Shown here: piece after piece, positions 39,357 to 50,994 of the stretch | Numbering within the stretch: the first letter of the stretch is position 1 | How the letters are laid out: each line of letters begins with the position of its first letter | Origin: Mixta theicola | GTDB taxonomy: Bacteria > Pseudomonadota > Gammaproteobacteria > Enterobacterales > Enterobacteriaceae | Direction of reading: 5' to 3' | Assembly (NCBI RefSeq): GCF_002895925.1 | Contig: NZ_NWUO01000002.1 | Span: 62,001-126,000 of the forward strand | Length of the DNA stretch: 64,000 nt | Notes under the pieces: model-generated | Told to the model about the DNA's origin: nothing | What the model saw: only the letters and a program-made list of their open reading frames with translations | Databases searched by the model: none | Translations under genes and position numbers: made by a program

Positions 39357-41291
39357 TTATGATGATTTGCGCACGCGCAGGTACCATTCGCACAGCAGAC
39401 GAACCTGCTTGCGGGTGTAGCCTTTTTCCATCATGCGGTCGACAAAATCATCATGTTTCTTCTGCTCGTCGGTTGACGTTTTCGCGTTAAAAGAGATAAC
39501 CGGCAGCAGCTCTTCGGTATTGGAGAACATTTTCTTCTCAATTACCGTGCGAAGCTTCTCATAGCTGGTCCAGTTAGGATTACGTCCACTGTTCTGGGCG
39601 CGGGCACGCAGCACAAAGTTGACGATTTCGTTGCGGAAATCTTTAGGATTACTGATACCGGCTGGCTTCTCAATTTTCTCCAGTTCGGCATTCAGCGCTT
39701 CGCGATCGAACAGCTGACCGGTATCCGGATCGCGATACTCCTGATCCTGAATCCAGAAATCCGCATAGGTAACGTAGCGGTCGAAAATGTTCTGACCATA
39801 TTCCGAATAGGATTCCAGGTAGGCGGTCTGGATCTCTTTACCGATAAACTCTGCGTATTTAGGGATCAGATACCCCTTCAGGAATTCCAGATACTTCTCG
39901 GACAATTCCTGCGGGAACTGCTCGCGTTCAATCTGCTGTTCCAGTACGTAGAACAGATGAACCGGGTTAGCCGCAACTTCGGTATGATCGAAGTTAAATA
40001 CCCGCGACAGGATTTTAAACGCGAAGCGCGTTGACAGCCCGTTCATCCCTTCGTCCACGCCGGCATAATCGCGGTATTCCTGATACGATTTTGCTTTCGG
40101 ATCGGTATCCTTCAGGCTTTCCCCATCGTAGACGCGCATTTTTGAGTAAATACTGGAGTTTTCCGGCTCTTTCAGACGTGAAAGAATCGAGAAGCGAGCC
40201 AGCGTTTCCAGCGTGCCCGGCGCACAAGGAGAGTGCGTCAGCTCGCTGTGGTTAAGCAGTTTTTCGTAAATCTTGATCTCTTCCGAGACGCGCAGGCAAT
40301 AGGGCACCTTAACGATGTAAACACGGTCAAGGAACGCCTCATTGTTTTTGTTGTTGCGGAACTGCACCCATTCCGATTCGTTGGAGTGCGCCAGAATAAT
40401 GCCGTTAAACGGCAGGGCGGAGATACCTTCCGTACCGTTGTAGTTCCCTTCCTGAGTTGCGGTTAACAGCGGATGCAGCACCTTGATAGGCGCTTTAAAC
40501 ATCTCTACGAACTCCATAATGCCCTGGTTGGCACGGCACAACGCCCCGGAATAGCCGTAGGCATCGGGATCGTTTTGCGCGTGGTTTTCCAGCTTACGAA
40601 TATCTACCTTACCGACCAGTGCGGAAATATCCTGGTTATTCTCATCACCCGGTTCGGTTTTAGCGATGGCCAACTGTTCCAGAATCGACGGCCAGACCTT
40701 AACAACTTTAAAACGGGTAATATCGCCGCCGAACTCATGCAGCCGTTTTGCCGCCCATGGCGACATAATGGTGCCCAGGTAACGGCGCGGCACGCCATAT
40801 TCTTTTTCAAGAATGTTGGCATCCTCCTGTGGGTTAAACAGGCACAGCGGATGGTCGTTAACCGGGCTACGTTCGCCGTCAGCGCTCAATACATAAATAG
40901 GTACGCGCTGCATCAGCGACTTTAAGCGTTCGGCGAGCGAGGATTTACCGCCGCCAACCGGGCCCAACAGATACAGGATCTGTTTTTTCTCTTCCAGACC
41001 CTGAGCCGCATGTTTCAGGTAAGAAACGATTTGTTCAATCGCTTCCTCCATCCCATAAAACTCTTCGAAGGCCGGATAACGTGCAATGACACGATTTGAG
41101 AACAGTCGGGAAAGGCGAGGCTCCTGGGCAGTATCGACCATGACTGGCTCACCGATGGCCATCAATAGTCTTTCTGCCGCGTTGGCGTATGCACTGCGAT
41201 CCTGCTTACAGGTAACCAGAAATTCCTGCAGTGTGAACTCTTCGTCCTTGGCAGCTTCATAACGCTGACGATAGTGATCGAATATATTCAT
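39357..41291 (-). CDS. yeaG: PrkA-type serine protein kinase YeaG
   Basis: YeaG (644 residues, equal to E. coli) is an AAA+ and PrkA kinase protein. The P-loop LGPVGGGKSSL is at about 109-119, followed by ILAHSNESEW and the C-terminal PrkA domain. It is autophosphorylated and acts in the stationary-phase and nitrogen-starvation response in E. coli. It is the first gene of yeaG-yeaH, 94 bases upstream of yeaH. YcgB, the third member of this co-occurring set, is 9 kb away. Confidence 0.96.
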   Translation of the reverse strand: MNIFDHYRQRYEAAKDEEFTLQEFLVTCKQDRSAYANAAERLLMAIGEPVMVDTAQEPRLSRLFSNRVIARYPAFEEFYGMEEAIEQIVSYLKHAAQGLEEKKQILYLLGPVGGGKSSLAERLKSLMQRVPIYVLSADGERSPVNDHPLCLFNPQEDANILEKEYGVPRRYLGTIMSPWAAKRLHEFGGDITRFKVVKVWPSILEQLAIAKTEPGDENNQDISALVGKVDIRKLENHAQNDPDAYGYSGALCRANQGIMEFVEMFKAPIKVLHPLLTATQEGNYNGTEGISALPFNGIILAHSNESEWVQFRNNKNNEAFLDRVYIVKVPYCLRVSEEIKIYEKLLNHSELTHSPCAPGTLETLARFSILSRLKEPENSSIYSKMRVYDGESLKDTDPKAKSYQEYRDYAGVDEGMNGLSTRFAFKILSRVFNFDHTEVAANPVHLFYVLEQQIEREQFPQELSEKYLEFLKGYLIPKYAEFIGKEIQTAYLESYSEYGQNIFDRYVTYADFWIQDQEYRDPDTGQLFDREALNAELEKIEKPAGISNPKDFRNEIVNFVLRARAQNSGRNPNWTSYEKLRTVIEKKMFSNTEELLPVISFNAKTSTDEQKKHDDFVDRMMEKGYTRKQVRLLCEWYLRVRKSS

Positions 41292-41715
41292 AGCGATGCC
41301 CGTCCTTTCGTTTTTAGCACAGGTAATGGAAGCGTTATAAAAGGTGTATCAGCTTCCGGAAGTTATTCTCTTAGGAGTACAGCAACCCTTATGCCAACCT
41401 GATGTATTTTTATCGGGGTACACAACTGTAATGGTTACTCTGCTCGAATGAATCTCATAGGTTACTTTTAACTGTAGATGGCATTTCAGAAATTTTCTTT
41501 AATGCTATTTAATTTCAACGGGAAAGTAGGGCCGGTAATAAGCATTGCCCTTGCAGGGCGCGGCCTGAGACGATTTTGTAAATAAGCGGAGAGCGATCTC
41601 AGCAAAGTGAGCCGTTCTTTCCTTCAAATATGTCAAAATGTATTAAGGTTTAAACCTGCTATACAATGGCGTTAAAATACGCCTTCAATTGTTATATTTA
41701 TGGAAGAAATATATT
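41292..41715. other. yeaG-mipA divergent intergenic region
   Basis: There is no gene in these 424 bases. It carries the yeaG promoter (minus; expected to be RpoS- and NtrC-responsive, but I cannot place sites with confidence) and the mipA promoter (plus; TTTAAA and TATACAATG at about 41651-41670 make a plausible -10 region). Confidence 0.5.
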
Positions 41716-42465
41716 GTGAACCGTTTCAAAATTAGCGCGCTTGCTTTGCTTTTACCTCTTGGTGGCACTGTCCAGGCAGAACAGACTTCTCCGCTCACGC
41801 TGGGTGCGTCAATCGCGTATGCGCAAAGCCCCTATAAAGGTGGCCAGGATCGTTATCTGCCGCTGCCGGTAATCAACTATGAAAGCGACAGCTTTTGGTT
41901 GCGTACGCTGCAGGGCGGTTATTACCTGTGGAAAGATCAACAGGACCAGCTTTCCGTGACCCTGGTCGGTTCGGCACAGCGGTACGATCCGGATGATAAC
42001 GATCTGGGCGCGATGAAAGGGCTGGATGAGCGCCGCATGACGCTGTTAGCCGGTCTGGAGTATCGTCACCTGGCTGACTGGGGTATTGTGCGTACCAATC
42101 TGCTTGGCGATGTGCTGGGCAAAAGTGACGGTATTATCTGGGATCTAACCTACCTCTATCGCTTTGACTTCGGGAAGTTCAGCCTGGCGCCTGGCATTGG
42201 CGCGACCTGGACCAGCGCTAATCAGAACCGTTATTACTATGGCGTTTCCGGTCATGAAGCGGCGCGCACCGGCATCCGTCGCTATCAGCCCGATGACAGC
42301 TGGAGCCCTTACCTTGAGCTAAGCGCCAACTATCGCCTGACCGAGCGTTGGAATACCAGCATCTATGCGCGCTACACGCGACTGGCTGATGAGATCAACG
42401 ATAGCCCGATGGTCGATAAGAATTCTCAACTGACGACCTGGGCCGGTATCAGCTATAGCTTTTAA
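41716..42465 (+). CDS. mipA: MltA-interacting outer-membrane protein MipA
   Basis: The 249-residue outer-membrane beta-barrel protein is a scaffold that in E. coli links MltA and PBP1b. A signal peptide (MNRFKISALALLLPLGGTVQA) is followed by about ten alternating beta strands; the YYYGVSGHEAARTGIRRYQPDDSWSPYLELSANY segment is diagnostic and the C-terminal residue is Phe. GTG 41716 is used because it gives a normal signal peptide; the frame is open to TTG 41689. Confidence 0.9.
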   Translation: MNRFKISALALLLPLGGTVQAEQTSPLTLGASIAYAQSPYKGGQDRYLPLPVINYESDSFWLRTLQGGYYLWKDQQDQLSVTLVGSAQRYDPDDNDLGAMKGLDERRMTLLAGLEYRHLADWGIVRTNLLGDVLGKSDGIIWDLTYLYRFDFGKFSLAPGIGATWTSANQNRYYYGVSGHEAARTGIRRYQPDDSWSPYLELSANYRLTERWNTSIYARYTRLADEINDSPMVDKNSQLTTWAGISYSF

Positions 42466-42539
42466 GCCTCTACGCTAAGACGGGGCGGTTACCGCTCCGT
42501 TGCGCCTGGCTGGTGCGCCCGCTGTATAAAGGAGGAAAG

Positions 42540-43391
42540 ATGGGCAAAAGTATACAATTTGCTGAAGATCTGACGCTGCCGGCCATCGGCCAGGGCACCT
42601 GGTATATGGGCGAAAAAGCCGATCGACGTCAGCAGGAGGTTGCTGCCTTACAGGCAGGGCTGGAATGCGGTTTAACGGTGATCGATACCGCTGAAATGTA
42701 TGCGGACGGCGGGGCAGAGGAGGTCGTTGGCGAGGCGCTACAAGGAAGGCGCGATCGCGCCTGGCTGGTTTCGAAGTTTTATCCCTGGAATGCCGGTGAC
42801 GTTGATGCGGTGGAAGCCTGTGAACGCAGCCTGAAGCGTCTGAAAACCGATTACCTCGATCTCTATCTGTTGCACTGGCGCGGTAATGTTCCCCTTGAAG
42901 AGACGATCCGCGCGATGGAAAAGCTTCAGCAGCAGGGGAAAATCCGCCGCTGGGGCGTTTCTAATTTTGACTGCGACGATATGCAGGAGCTTTGGCAAGA
43001 GCCAGGCGGCGGTGCCTGCGCGGCTAACCAGGTGCTGTATCATCTCGCCTCGCGCGGCATTGAGTTCGATCTGCTGCCTGCCTGTCGTCAGCGCCAGCTG
43101 CCGATTATGGCCTATTGTCCGCTGGCCCAGGCGGGACGTTTGCGTCGTGATTTAATGACAAACCCCGAACTGAGCGAGATGGCCCACCAGCTGGGGATTA
43201 GCGTAGCGCAGCTGCTTTTAGCGTGGGTGATTCGTCACCCTGGCGTGATGGCTATTCCCAAGGCCAGCAGCATTAGCCACGTGCGTGAAAATGGTGCCGC
43301 GTTAACGGTAACGTTAGATGAGACGCATCTGCGGCAAATCGATCTGCTGTTTCCGCCGCCGCAAAGTAAACAGCCGCTGGACGTTGTCTGA
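42540..43391 (+). CDS. yeaE: Aldo/keto reductase YeaE
   Basis: The 283-residue NADPH-dependent reductase detoxifies methylglyoxal in E. coli. The AKR tetrad is visible: Asp in DTAEMYADGGAE, Tyr in the same motif, Lys in VSKFYPWN and His in LLHWRG. The C-terminal MAIPKASS motif binds NADPH. AGGAGG lies five bases before ATG 42540. It converges with yeaD; a GGCCGG/CCGGCC stem at 43405-43426 lies between them without a T-tract. Confidence 0.93.
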   Translation: MGKSIQFAEDLTLPAIGQGTWYMGEKADRRQQEVAALQAGLECGLTVIDTAEMYADGGAEEVVGEALQGRRDRAWLVSKFYPWNAGDVDAVEACERSLKRLKTDYLDLYLLHWRGNVPLEETIRAMEKLQQQGKIRRWGVSNFDCDDMQELWQEPGGGACAANQVLYHLASRGIEFDLLPACRQRQLPIMAYCPLAQAGRLRRDLMTNPELSEMAHQLGISVAQLLLAWVIRHPGVMAIPKASSISHVRENGAALTVTLDETHLRQIDLLFPPPQSKQPLDVV

Positions 43392-43452
43392 CGAAGCAAA
43401 CAGACAGGCCGGGCGATTGTCCGGCCTCAGGCTATGAGCAAGTTTCCCCGCG

Positions 43453-44340
43453 TTACGTTATCTGGCGCTTTTTACGCAGGCGGAAGGTGGTGGCAAGGCG
43501 TGCCGGCTGTTCTGGCGCGCTTTTCATTGGCGCGTTGATACGTGCCGTTTCTACACAAACCATGGTTTGAAAGCCATCGTTCGCCATATCGCCCATGCTG
43601 CAGGATAATTCCACGCCCGGATTCCAGGTAACCACATCGCTATGGTAATGGTGGTAAACCTCAAGCACGCGCTGCCCGGATTTATCGTGGATCAGGCTGC
43701 AATCTTCCGGCTGTGTATAAATACGATCGACCTGTCCGGCATAACGCTGTTTACCGTCAGCAGAGGTTCCCTGTTCGCCGCCTTTAACTTTATCGATAAA
43801 GTGCGGGCCCAGACCGCTGACCTCCACCTGCTGAATATCCGCCACGTTAAAATAGCTGTGCAGGGCGCAGGTCGCCTGGTATTCACCGTGAGCTTCCAGT
43901 TCGATTTCGCAATGTTCGCCCAGGCGGAAGCGCGCAATTAAAGTGAAATCATGCGGCCACAACGCTTTGGTCTGTTCATTGCTTTCCAGCACCAGCGTCA
44001 GCAGGACGTTGTCATTATTTTCATCGTGAGCAGACAGCGTCCAGGGCTGATTACGCGCAAAACCGTGTGCCGGTTGACCAGCCGGGCCAAACCAGGGCCA
44101 GCAGATCGGCACGCCGCCGCGAATCGCTTTACCGTGGTTAAACGCCGTTTTTTCACTTAGCCAAATAACCGGTTTTTCGTCGTTTGGCTGCCAGGCGATA
44201 AGCTGTGCGCCCTGCAGAGTAATAGCCGCGCGCACTTTCGGATGGTTAACGACAATAACCGGCAGCTCACCGATCTGTCGTTGGCTAAGGTAAGGGGAGA
44301 TCTGGTTTACCACGGGAAGCGAAAAGATTTTTTCGGTCAT
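43453..44340 (-). CDS. yeaD: D-hexose-6-phosphate mutarotase YeaD
   Basis: This 295-residue galactose-mutarotase-fold protein interconverts anomers of glucose-6-phosphate and related sugars. Conserved parts include ITLQGAQLIAWQPNDEKPVIWLSE, RGGVPICWPWFGPAGQPAHGFAR and the His/Glu catalytic region (LHSYFNVADI, WNPG). It lies downstream of gapA after a terminator, as in E. coli. Confidence 0.94.
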   Translation of the reverse strand: MTEKIFSLPVVNQISPYLSQRQIGELPVIVVNHPKVRAAITLQGAQLIAWQPNDEKPVIWLSEKTAFNHGKAIRGGVPICWPWFGPAGQPAHGFARNQPWTLSAHDENNDNVLLTLVLESNEQTKALWPHDFTLIARFRLGEHCEIELEAHGEYQATCALHSYFNVADIQQVEVSGLGPHFIDKVKGGEQGTSADGKQRYAGQVDRIYTQPEDCSLIHDKSGQRVLEVYHHYHSDVVTWNPGVELSCSMGDMANDGFQTMVCVETARINAPMKSAPEQPARLATTFRLRKKRQIT

Positions 44341-44368
44341 GATGTTACCTTGCTGGAATTCAGACGAT

Positions 44369-44393
44369 AAAAAAGGGCGACCGTAGTCGCCCT
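44369..44393 (-). terminator. Terminator of gapA
   Basis: On the minus strand AGGGCGACTACGGTCGCCCT is followed by TTTTTT. Confidence 0.92.
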
Positions 44394-44417
44394 CTAAGCT
44401 TAGTCTGTCACCGTTAC

Positions 44418-45758
<1,341 letters not shown>

Positions 45759-46169
45759 ATGGCTAAAGAACTGAACGATCGTACGCCTGATAACCAGCTT
45801 AGTGAAATGCAACTCTATGTCACGCAGCAGCGGGGCACGGAACCGCCGTTTAGCGGCGCGCTGTTGCACAATAAAGCGGAAGGCATCTATCACTGCCTGG
45901 TTTGTAATGCGCCGTTGTTTTTATCGGAAACCAAATATGACTCCGGCTGCGGCTGGCCCAGCTTTTATCAGCCTTATCGCGAAGATGCGATTCACTATCT
46001 GGAAGATAATTCACACGGAATGCATCGGATCGAAATTCGCTGCGGCAGCTGCGACTCTCACCTTGGTCACGTCTTTCCCGATGGTCCTCAGCCGAGCGGC
46101 GAACGCTACTGTGTTAATTCAGCCTCGCTAAGTTTTAGCGATAATGATGGCAATCAGATTAAAGGTTAA
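45759..46169 (+). CDS. msrB: Methionine-R-sulfoxide reductase MsrB
   Basis: MsrB (136 residues) repairs the R isomer of protein methionine sulfoxide. Zinc ligands are Cys46, Cys49, Cys95 and Cys98, and the nucleophile is Cys118 in [10 protein letters not shown]. These numbers equal the E. coli ones when ATG 45759 is used, so I prefer it to the ATGs at 45735 and 45753. It is followed by yeaC and is probably co-transcribed. Confidence 0.95.
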   Translation: MAKELNDRTPDNQLSEMQLYVTQQRGTEPPFSGALLHNKAEGIYHCLVCNAPLFLSETKYDSGCGWPSFYQPYREDAIHYLEDNSHGMHRIEIRCGSCDSHLGHVFPDGPQPSGERYCVNSASLSFSDNDGNQIKG

Positions 46170-46173
46170 ATCG

Positions 46174-46455
46174 ATGAAACCTGAACTCAATGCGATGGTC
46201 GAAGCCATGACCCCCGATATTTATCAGCGTCTGGTAACGGCAGTGGAAATCGGAAAATGGCCAGACGGCGTGGCGCTAACGGAAGAGCAAAAAGAGCATT
46301 GCATGCAGCTGGTTATGCTGTGGCAGGCGCATCATAACCATCAGCCACAGCACATGAGTATCGGGGCGGGCGGAGAACTGGTCACCCGTTCGAAACGCGA
46401 ACTGAAAGAAGAGTTCGGCATTGGTGACAGCGTCACTCGTATCACCCTGCAATAA
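46174..46455 (+). CDS. yeaC: YeaC, DUF1315 protein
   Basis: This 93-residue protein has the DUF1315 core MTPDIYQRLVTAVEIGKWPDGVALTEEQKE. No function is known. It starts four bases after the msrB stop with AAAGGT upstream, so it is a likely operon partner. The msrB-yeaC order matches E. coli. Confidence 0.9.
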   Translation: MKPELNAMVEAMTPDIYQRLVTAVEIGKWPDGVALTEEQKEHCMQLVMLWQAHHNHQPQHMSIGAGGELVTRSKRELKEEFGIGDSVTRITLQ

Positions 46456-46483
46456 TTATCCCGCCATAACGGCAGGATAATTA
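46453..46483. terminator. Terminator between yeaC and pncA
   Basis: TAATTATCC (46453-46461) and GGATAATTA (46475-46483) pair perfectly, with an inner GCC/GGC. The stem overlaps the yeaC stop and its AT ends can serve both strands. Confidence 0.7.
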
Positions 46484-46485
46484 TG

Positions 46486-47097
46486 TTACTGGCGGATCAG
46501 CGCGCCGCTTGACGCCATATCCGCTAATGCCTGAGCGCTGTCCTGTGGCTGTAAGTTAACGCCGCGGCAGCCTTCAGCAATCACCTCAACCTCGTACCCC
46601 AATTGCAGCGCGTCCAGTACGCTAAATTTTACGCAGTAGTCTGTCGCTAATCCCATCATCACCAGCCGGGTAACGCCCTGCTGACGTAGCCAGGCGTCCA
46701 GCCCGGTCTGACGACGGTGACCGTTATCAAAAAAGGCGCTGTAGCTATCAATATCAGGCTGCTCACCTTTATGAAATATCTTATCGATCAGAGCACGGTT
46801 AAGTGCCGGATGAAAATCAGCGCCCCGGCTGTGCTGGACAGCATGATCGGGCCACCAGATCTGTGGCAGGCCGTTCAGCTCGCCCTGAGTGTTTACCGCT
46901 TCACCGGAAACCGAGGCAAAGCTGCCGTGGTTGGCCGGGTGCCAGTCCTGCGTTGCAATAACCGGTTCGCCGCGCTGATGAAACGCCTCGGCCAGCTGAT
47001 TGGCGACGGCAATAGTCGCGTCGCCGTCGGCCACTGCCAGCGCACCGCCTGGACAAAAATCATTCTGCAAATCGATAAGGATCAGAGCCTGGGTCAT
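46486..47097 (-). CDS. pncA: Nicotinamidase PncA
   Basis: PncA (203 residues) hydrolyses nicotinamide to nicotinate for NAD salvage. The catalytic triad is Asp9 (LIDLQNDF), Lys110 and Cys155 (ATDYCVKF). Metal ligands Asp51, His53 and His85 are present. It begins 14 bases after ansA and shares its operon, as in E. coli. Confidence 0.95.
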   Translation of the reverse strand: MTQALILIDLQNDFCPGGALAVADGDATIAVANQLAEAFHQRGEPVIATQDWHPANHGSFASVSGEAVNTQGELNGLPQIWWPDHAVQHSRGADFHPALNRALIDKIFHKGEQPDIDSYSAFFDNGHRRQTGLDAWLRQQGVTRLVMMGLATDYCVKFSVLDALQLGYEVEVIAEGCRGVNLQPQDSAQALADMASSGALIRQ

Positions 47098-47111
47098 AAT
47101 AGATTCCGCTA

Positions 47112-48128
47112 TCAGTTATCAGAGGTTAGTTCGCCCCGCAGATTTACCTGCATCAGCTGACGCACTTCATCGCAGCTTAACGGCTGGCTGAGCAAATAGT
47201 GCAGTTTGGTCAGGGTGGCCTCTACCGTCATATCGAAGCCGCCGATCACGCCGGCATGCGCGAGGGCATTACCGGTAGCGTAGCCGCCCATATTCACCTT
47301 GCCCGACATACATTGCGTGAGGTTAACCACCACAATTCCGCGTTCGGAAGCCGCCCGCAGCTCAGCAAGGAACTCCGCGTTTTGCGGCGCATTACCCACG
47401 CCGTAAGAGCGCAAAATCAGCGCTTTTACCGGCTGACGCAGAAAGTTACGCACAACCTCTGCTGAAATCCCCGGATAAATGGTAACGACTCCGATAGGCT
47501 GCGGAGTAATGGGATGGACCATCAGCTCGCCTTCGCCCTGCGGCGCGGCAGGCGTATTCAGGCGACGGATATGAATACCCGCTTCCAGCAGCGGCGGCAG
47601 ATTAGGCGAGGCAAAAGCGTTAAAGCCATCCGCATGGGCTTTGGTGGTGCGGTTACCACGGAAAAGCGTATTGTTAAAAAATAACGTCACTTCCTTAACC
47701 GGATAGTTGGCCGCAACGAAGAGCGCATTAAGCAGGTTTTGCTGCCCATCAGAACGCAGTTCCGCCAGCGGGATTTGTGACCCTGTCACAATAACCGGCT
47801 TCGCCAGATTTTCCAGCATAAATGAGAGCGCCGAGGCGGTAAATGCCATGGTGTCGGTGCCGTGCAGAATGACAAAGCCATCGTACAGCGCATAATTTTG
47901 CCGAATATCGTCAGCAATAGCCTGCCAGTCCTGCGGCGTCATATCAGAAGAGTCGATCAGCGGCTGGTACTCGTGAATGGTAAAGTTGGGCATTTCCGGG
48001 CGATGGAATTCCGGCATTGCCGCCAGCTGCTGCTGAAGGTGACCGGAAACCGGAATGTAACCTTGTTCTGAGCGCTGCATACCGATCGTTCCGCCGGTAT
48101 AGGCAACGTAAATGGATTTTTTTTGCAT
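47112..48128 (-). CDS. ansA: Cytoplasmic L-asparaginase I AnsA
   Basis: AnsA (338 residues, equal to E. coli) converts asparagine to aspartate and ammonia. Thr14 in AYTGGTIGM and Thr-Asp in HGTDTMAFTAS (about 91-92) form the two catalytic clusters, and SQIPLAELRSDG is conserved. There is no signal peptide, so it is the low-affinity cytoplasmic type. ATG 48128 is the family start; the frame upstream to 48203 has no homology. Confidence 0.96.
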   Translation of the reverse strand: MQKKSIYVAYTGGTIGMQRSEQGYIPVSGHLQQQLAAMPEFHRPEMPNFTIHEYQPLIDSSDMTPQDWQAIADDIRQNYALYDGFVILHGTDTMAFTASALSFMLENLAKPVIVTGSQIPLAELRSDGQQNLLNALFVAANYPVKEVTLFFNNTLFRGNRTTKAHADGFNAFASPNLPPLLEAGIHIRRLNTPAAPQGEGELMVHPITPQPIGVVTIYPGISAEVVRNFLRQPVKALILRSYGVGNAPQNAEFLAELRAASERGIVVVNLTQCMSGKVNMGGYATGNALAHAGVIGGFDMTVEATLTKLHYLLSQPLSCDEVRQLMQVNLRGELTSDN

Positions 48129-48222
48129 GAAAAGCGACTCAGCTTTGCGGTAAAACTGAAGTATACGGTAAAGCCCAGGGAAGAGCAGCCCGACCAGCAA
48201 CAACGCCGATCGGGCTGAAAAG

Positions 48223-50079
48223 TTAGCGCACTTCGCTGCAGGTCAGGCAGAGAGCGTAACGGTTTTGCGGATCGTTCAGCGTTCCCACCAGGCCCGGCTG
48301 CTGCTTCATTGCGCTGACCACATCCACCATCGGCGCAGGTAGCCAGGCTTTCAGCGTAGCGGGCAGTATGGCCTGTACCGAAGCGTCCATCTGACCCAGC
48401 ACCATATCGATAAAGGCGGGTTCATCGGCAAACCAGTTCAGCTGTACATCTTTCAGCTTCGCCAGTTCTGCCGCTTTGGCGATGGCATCATCAAAATCAC
48501 CCAACGCATCGACCAGACCATTAGCTTTAGCATCTTCGCCGGTCCAGACATGACCCTGTGCGATGCGATCGATCTGTTCAGGCGTTTTCTGCCGCGCTTT
48601 CGCCACCAGGCCGATAAAGTTGTGATAGCCGTTTTCAATACTAAGCTGCATCATCTGTTGCACTTCCGTTGGCAACGCCTTCGTACTGGCAACGTCCGCC
48701 AGCGGCGAGGTCGCTACGCCGTCGGTATGCACGCCGATCGCATCCAGCGAGTTCTCTACCGTATTAATCACGCCGAAAATGCCAATCGAGCCGGTCAGCG
48801 TCGCTGGGCTGGCAATAATGTAATTAGCCGGAGTTGAGATCCAGTAGCCGCCTGAGGCCGCCATCCCGCCCATGGAAACCACGACGGGCTTACCGGCCGC
48901 GCGTGCTGCCGCCAGCTCCTGACGTACCACTTCCGAGGCGGTTACGCTGCCGCCAGGGCTGTTCACCCGGAAAACGATCGCTTTAATCGCCGGATCGAGC
49001 CGCGCCTGGCGGATCTGCGCAGCGGTGGTATCACCGCCGACGGAACCTGGCGTTTCCTCACCGTCCATAATGGCGCCGGTAGCCAGGATGACCGCGACGT
49101 TGCCGTTCTGCGAGCTGGTATCTTTCACCGGATAATCATAAATGCTGATGGCGTTGTAATCCTGATCTTCCTTATCCCAGCCAAACTGTTTGGTAAACAG
49201 CCGATCGGTTTCGGCACGGGTCGCCAGCTGATCCACCAGTTTATTCTCTTTCGCATACAGCGCCGTATCACCGCCGGTTTTTTGCAAGCCGCTCAGCAGC
49301 CCCTGCGCGCCTGGGAAAAGCTGCTGTACGCTAATCTGACGGTTGGCGGCCACGGTATTCAGGTAGTTTTGCCACAGTTCGCCTACCCAACGGCTGTCGG
49401 CTTCACGGGCCGCCGGCGACATATCATCGCGCAGGAAAGGTTCGACCGCAGATTTATAGGTGCCGACGCGGAAAACGTGTGAATTCACCTTCAGCTTGTC
49501 GAGCAGGCTTTTGTAATAAAGCGTATTGGTCGCGAATCCGTGTAGATCGACCGTGCCCTGCGGTGCGAGGTAAATTTTATTGGCGTAGCTGGCAAGATAG
49601 TATTGCGCCTGGCTATAGCTGTCGCCGCGGGCATAAATCGGCTTGCCGCTGTCGCGGAACTCACGCAGCGCTTTGCCGATATACTGCAGGGAAGGCTGGT
49701 CGGCCCCGGCAAAATTACGCAGGTCCAGCACGATACCGGTGATCTTCTCATCCTCTTTGGCCTGACGGATCGCCGCAACCACGTCAAAAAGCGAATTCTC
49801 TTTCAGACGATCGCTGCTGGCGCCCAACAGCTGACGGCCAATTTTGCTGAGCTTATTACTGACCGAAGGCTTATCAACCACCACGCCGGAAAGATCGACT
49901 TTCAGCGCGCCACGCGGTACTTCCGCCGGTGCGCTGGCGCTTTTAATCTGTAGCCAGATCCCTATGCCAACCAGCAGCAAAAAGATAAGAAATAAGTTGA
50001 GGATGCATTCACGAACAAAGTTCAGCACCCGCCATGTCCATTTAAAAAAGCCGGTTATGATTCGCCACAACGTGCGCAT
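48223..50079 (-). CDS. sppA: Signal peptide peptidase SppA, 67K type
   Basis: SppA (618 residues, equal to E. coli) is a tetrameric inner-membrane protease that degrades cleaved signal peptides. One N-terminal membrane helix (about 26-46) is followed by a duplicated protease fold. Lys209 ([10 protein letters not shown]) in the first half and Ser near 409 ([10 protein letters not shown]) in the second form the Ser-Lys dyad. It is 94 bases from the ansA start on the same strand. Confidence 0.96.
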   Translation of the reverse strand: MRTLWRIITGFFKWTWRVLNFVRECILNLFLIFLLLVGIGIWLQIKSASAPAEVPRGALKVDLSGVVVDKPSVSNKLSKIGRQLLGASSDRLKENSLFDVVAAIRQAKEDEKITGIVLDLRNFAGADQPSLQYIGKALREFRDSGKPIYARGDSYSQAQYYLASYANKIYLAPQGTVDLHGFATNTLYYKSLLDKLKVNSHVFRVGTYKSAVEPFLRDDMSPAAREADSRWVGELWQNYLNTVAANRQISVQQLFPGAQGLLSGLQKTGGDTALYAKENKLVDQLATRAETDRLFTKQFGWDKEDQDYNAISIYDYPVKDTSSQNGNVAVILATGAIMDGEETPGSVGGDTTAAQIRQARLDPAIKAIVFRVNSPGGSVTASEVVRQELAAARAAGKPVVVSMGGMAASGGYWISTPANYIIASPATLTGSIGIFGVINTVENSLDAIGVHTDGVATSPLADVASTKALPTEVQQMMQLSIENGYHNFIGLVAKARQKTPEQIDRIAQGHVWTGEDAKANGLVDALGDFDDAIAKAAELAKLKDVQLNWFADEPAFIDMVLGQMDASVQAILPATLKAWLPAPMVDVVSAMKQQPGLVGTLNDPQNRYALCLTCSEVR

Positions 50080-50251
50080 GTTTTCTCCCTAATCACCAGA
50101 CAGAGCGCAGAAAAACAGCTTTTCTGCCAAAATTTCATCCACATCCTAAAGAGCCTCCGGGTAAATGTCAGCAGGAAATCGTACGTGGCTGTAACAAAAC
50201 GTCAGTCTGTGCTAGTTTGCAGTGAATGCTAATCATTAGGTGGAGGCATCC

Positions 50252-50803
50252 ATGGATGCACTGGATTTACTGGTTAATCGTCGTTCCGCATCGCGTTTAG
50301 CCGCGCCTGCGCCGCAGGGTGAAGCGCTGGATAATATTATACGCGCCGGTATGCGCGCGCCGGATCACGGTACGTTACAGCCCTGGCGCTTTCATATTAT
50401 CGAAAAGCAGGGCCTTGAGCGTTTTAGCGCGCTGCTGGAGCAGGCTGCGCGTGATGGTGAGATGGATGATAAAGCCATTGAAAAGGCGAAGCAGTCTCCG
50501 TTTCGTGCGCCGATGATTATTACCGTGGTTGCGCACTGCGTTGAGCATCATAAAGTGCCGCGCCGGGAACAGCTGTTATCGGCGGGCTGTGCGGTAATGG
50601 CGATGCAGATGGCCGCCGCCGCGCAGGGTTTTAACGGTATCTGGCGCAGCGGAGCCTGGACGGAGAACGACGCGGTAAGAGCGGCGTTTAACTGCCGCGA
50701 GCAGGATGCGATTGTAGGCTTTCTCTATCTCGGCACGCCGCAGCTAAAATCTGCAACCACAGTTTTACCTCCTGATACCGCTCCCTTTGTCAGTTATTTC
50801 TGA
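50252..50803 (+). CDS. ydjA: Nitroreductase-family protein YdjA
   Basis: The 183-residue FMN-binding protein has the short nitroreductase fold, equal in length to E. coli Ydj[30 protein letters not shown] and the NGIWRSG block. Its physiological substrate is not known. ATG 50252 follows GGAGG. In E. coli the next gene is selD, which is absent here. Confidence 0.93.
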   Translation: MDALDLLVNRRSASRLAAPAPQGEALDNIIRAGMRAPDHGTLQPWRFHIIEKQGLERFSALLEQAARDGEMDDKAIEKAKQSPFRAPMIITVVAHCVEHHKVPRREQLLSAGCAVMAMQMAAAAQGFNGIWRSGAWTENDAVRAAFNCREQDAIVGFLYLGTPQLKSATTVLPPDTAPFVSYF

Positions 50804-50994
50804 CAGACCGCGCGCCTTTATTTTGGCAGGATAGGTTGATTATCCTGCTTTTTATCCGCTCCGCTGCAGGGATGGCTTATCACGCCAGAGCGAACGCGCT
50901 AACATAGACGGCCGCTCTCTGTCAGCGCGAGCGGCCTGATGCTGGCTAAAGCCGGCGTTCTACTATCTTGTCTTAAGAGAGCTTTGCCCCATTA

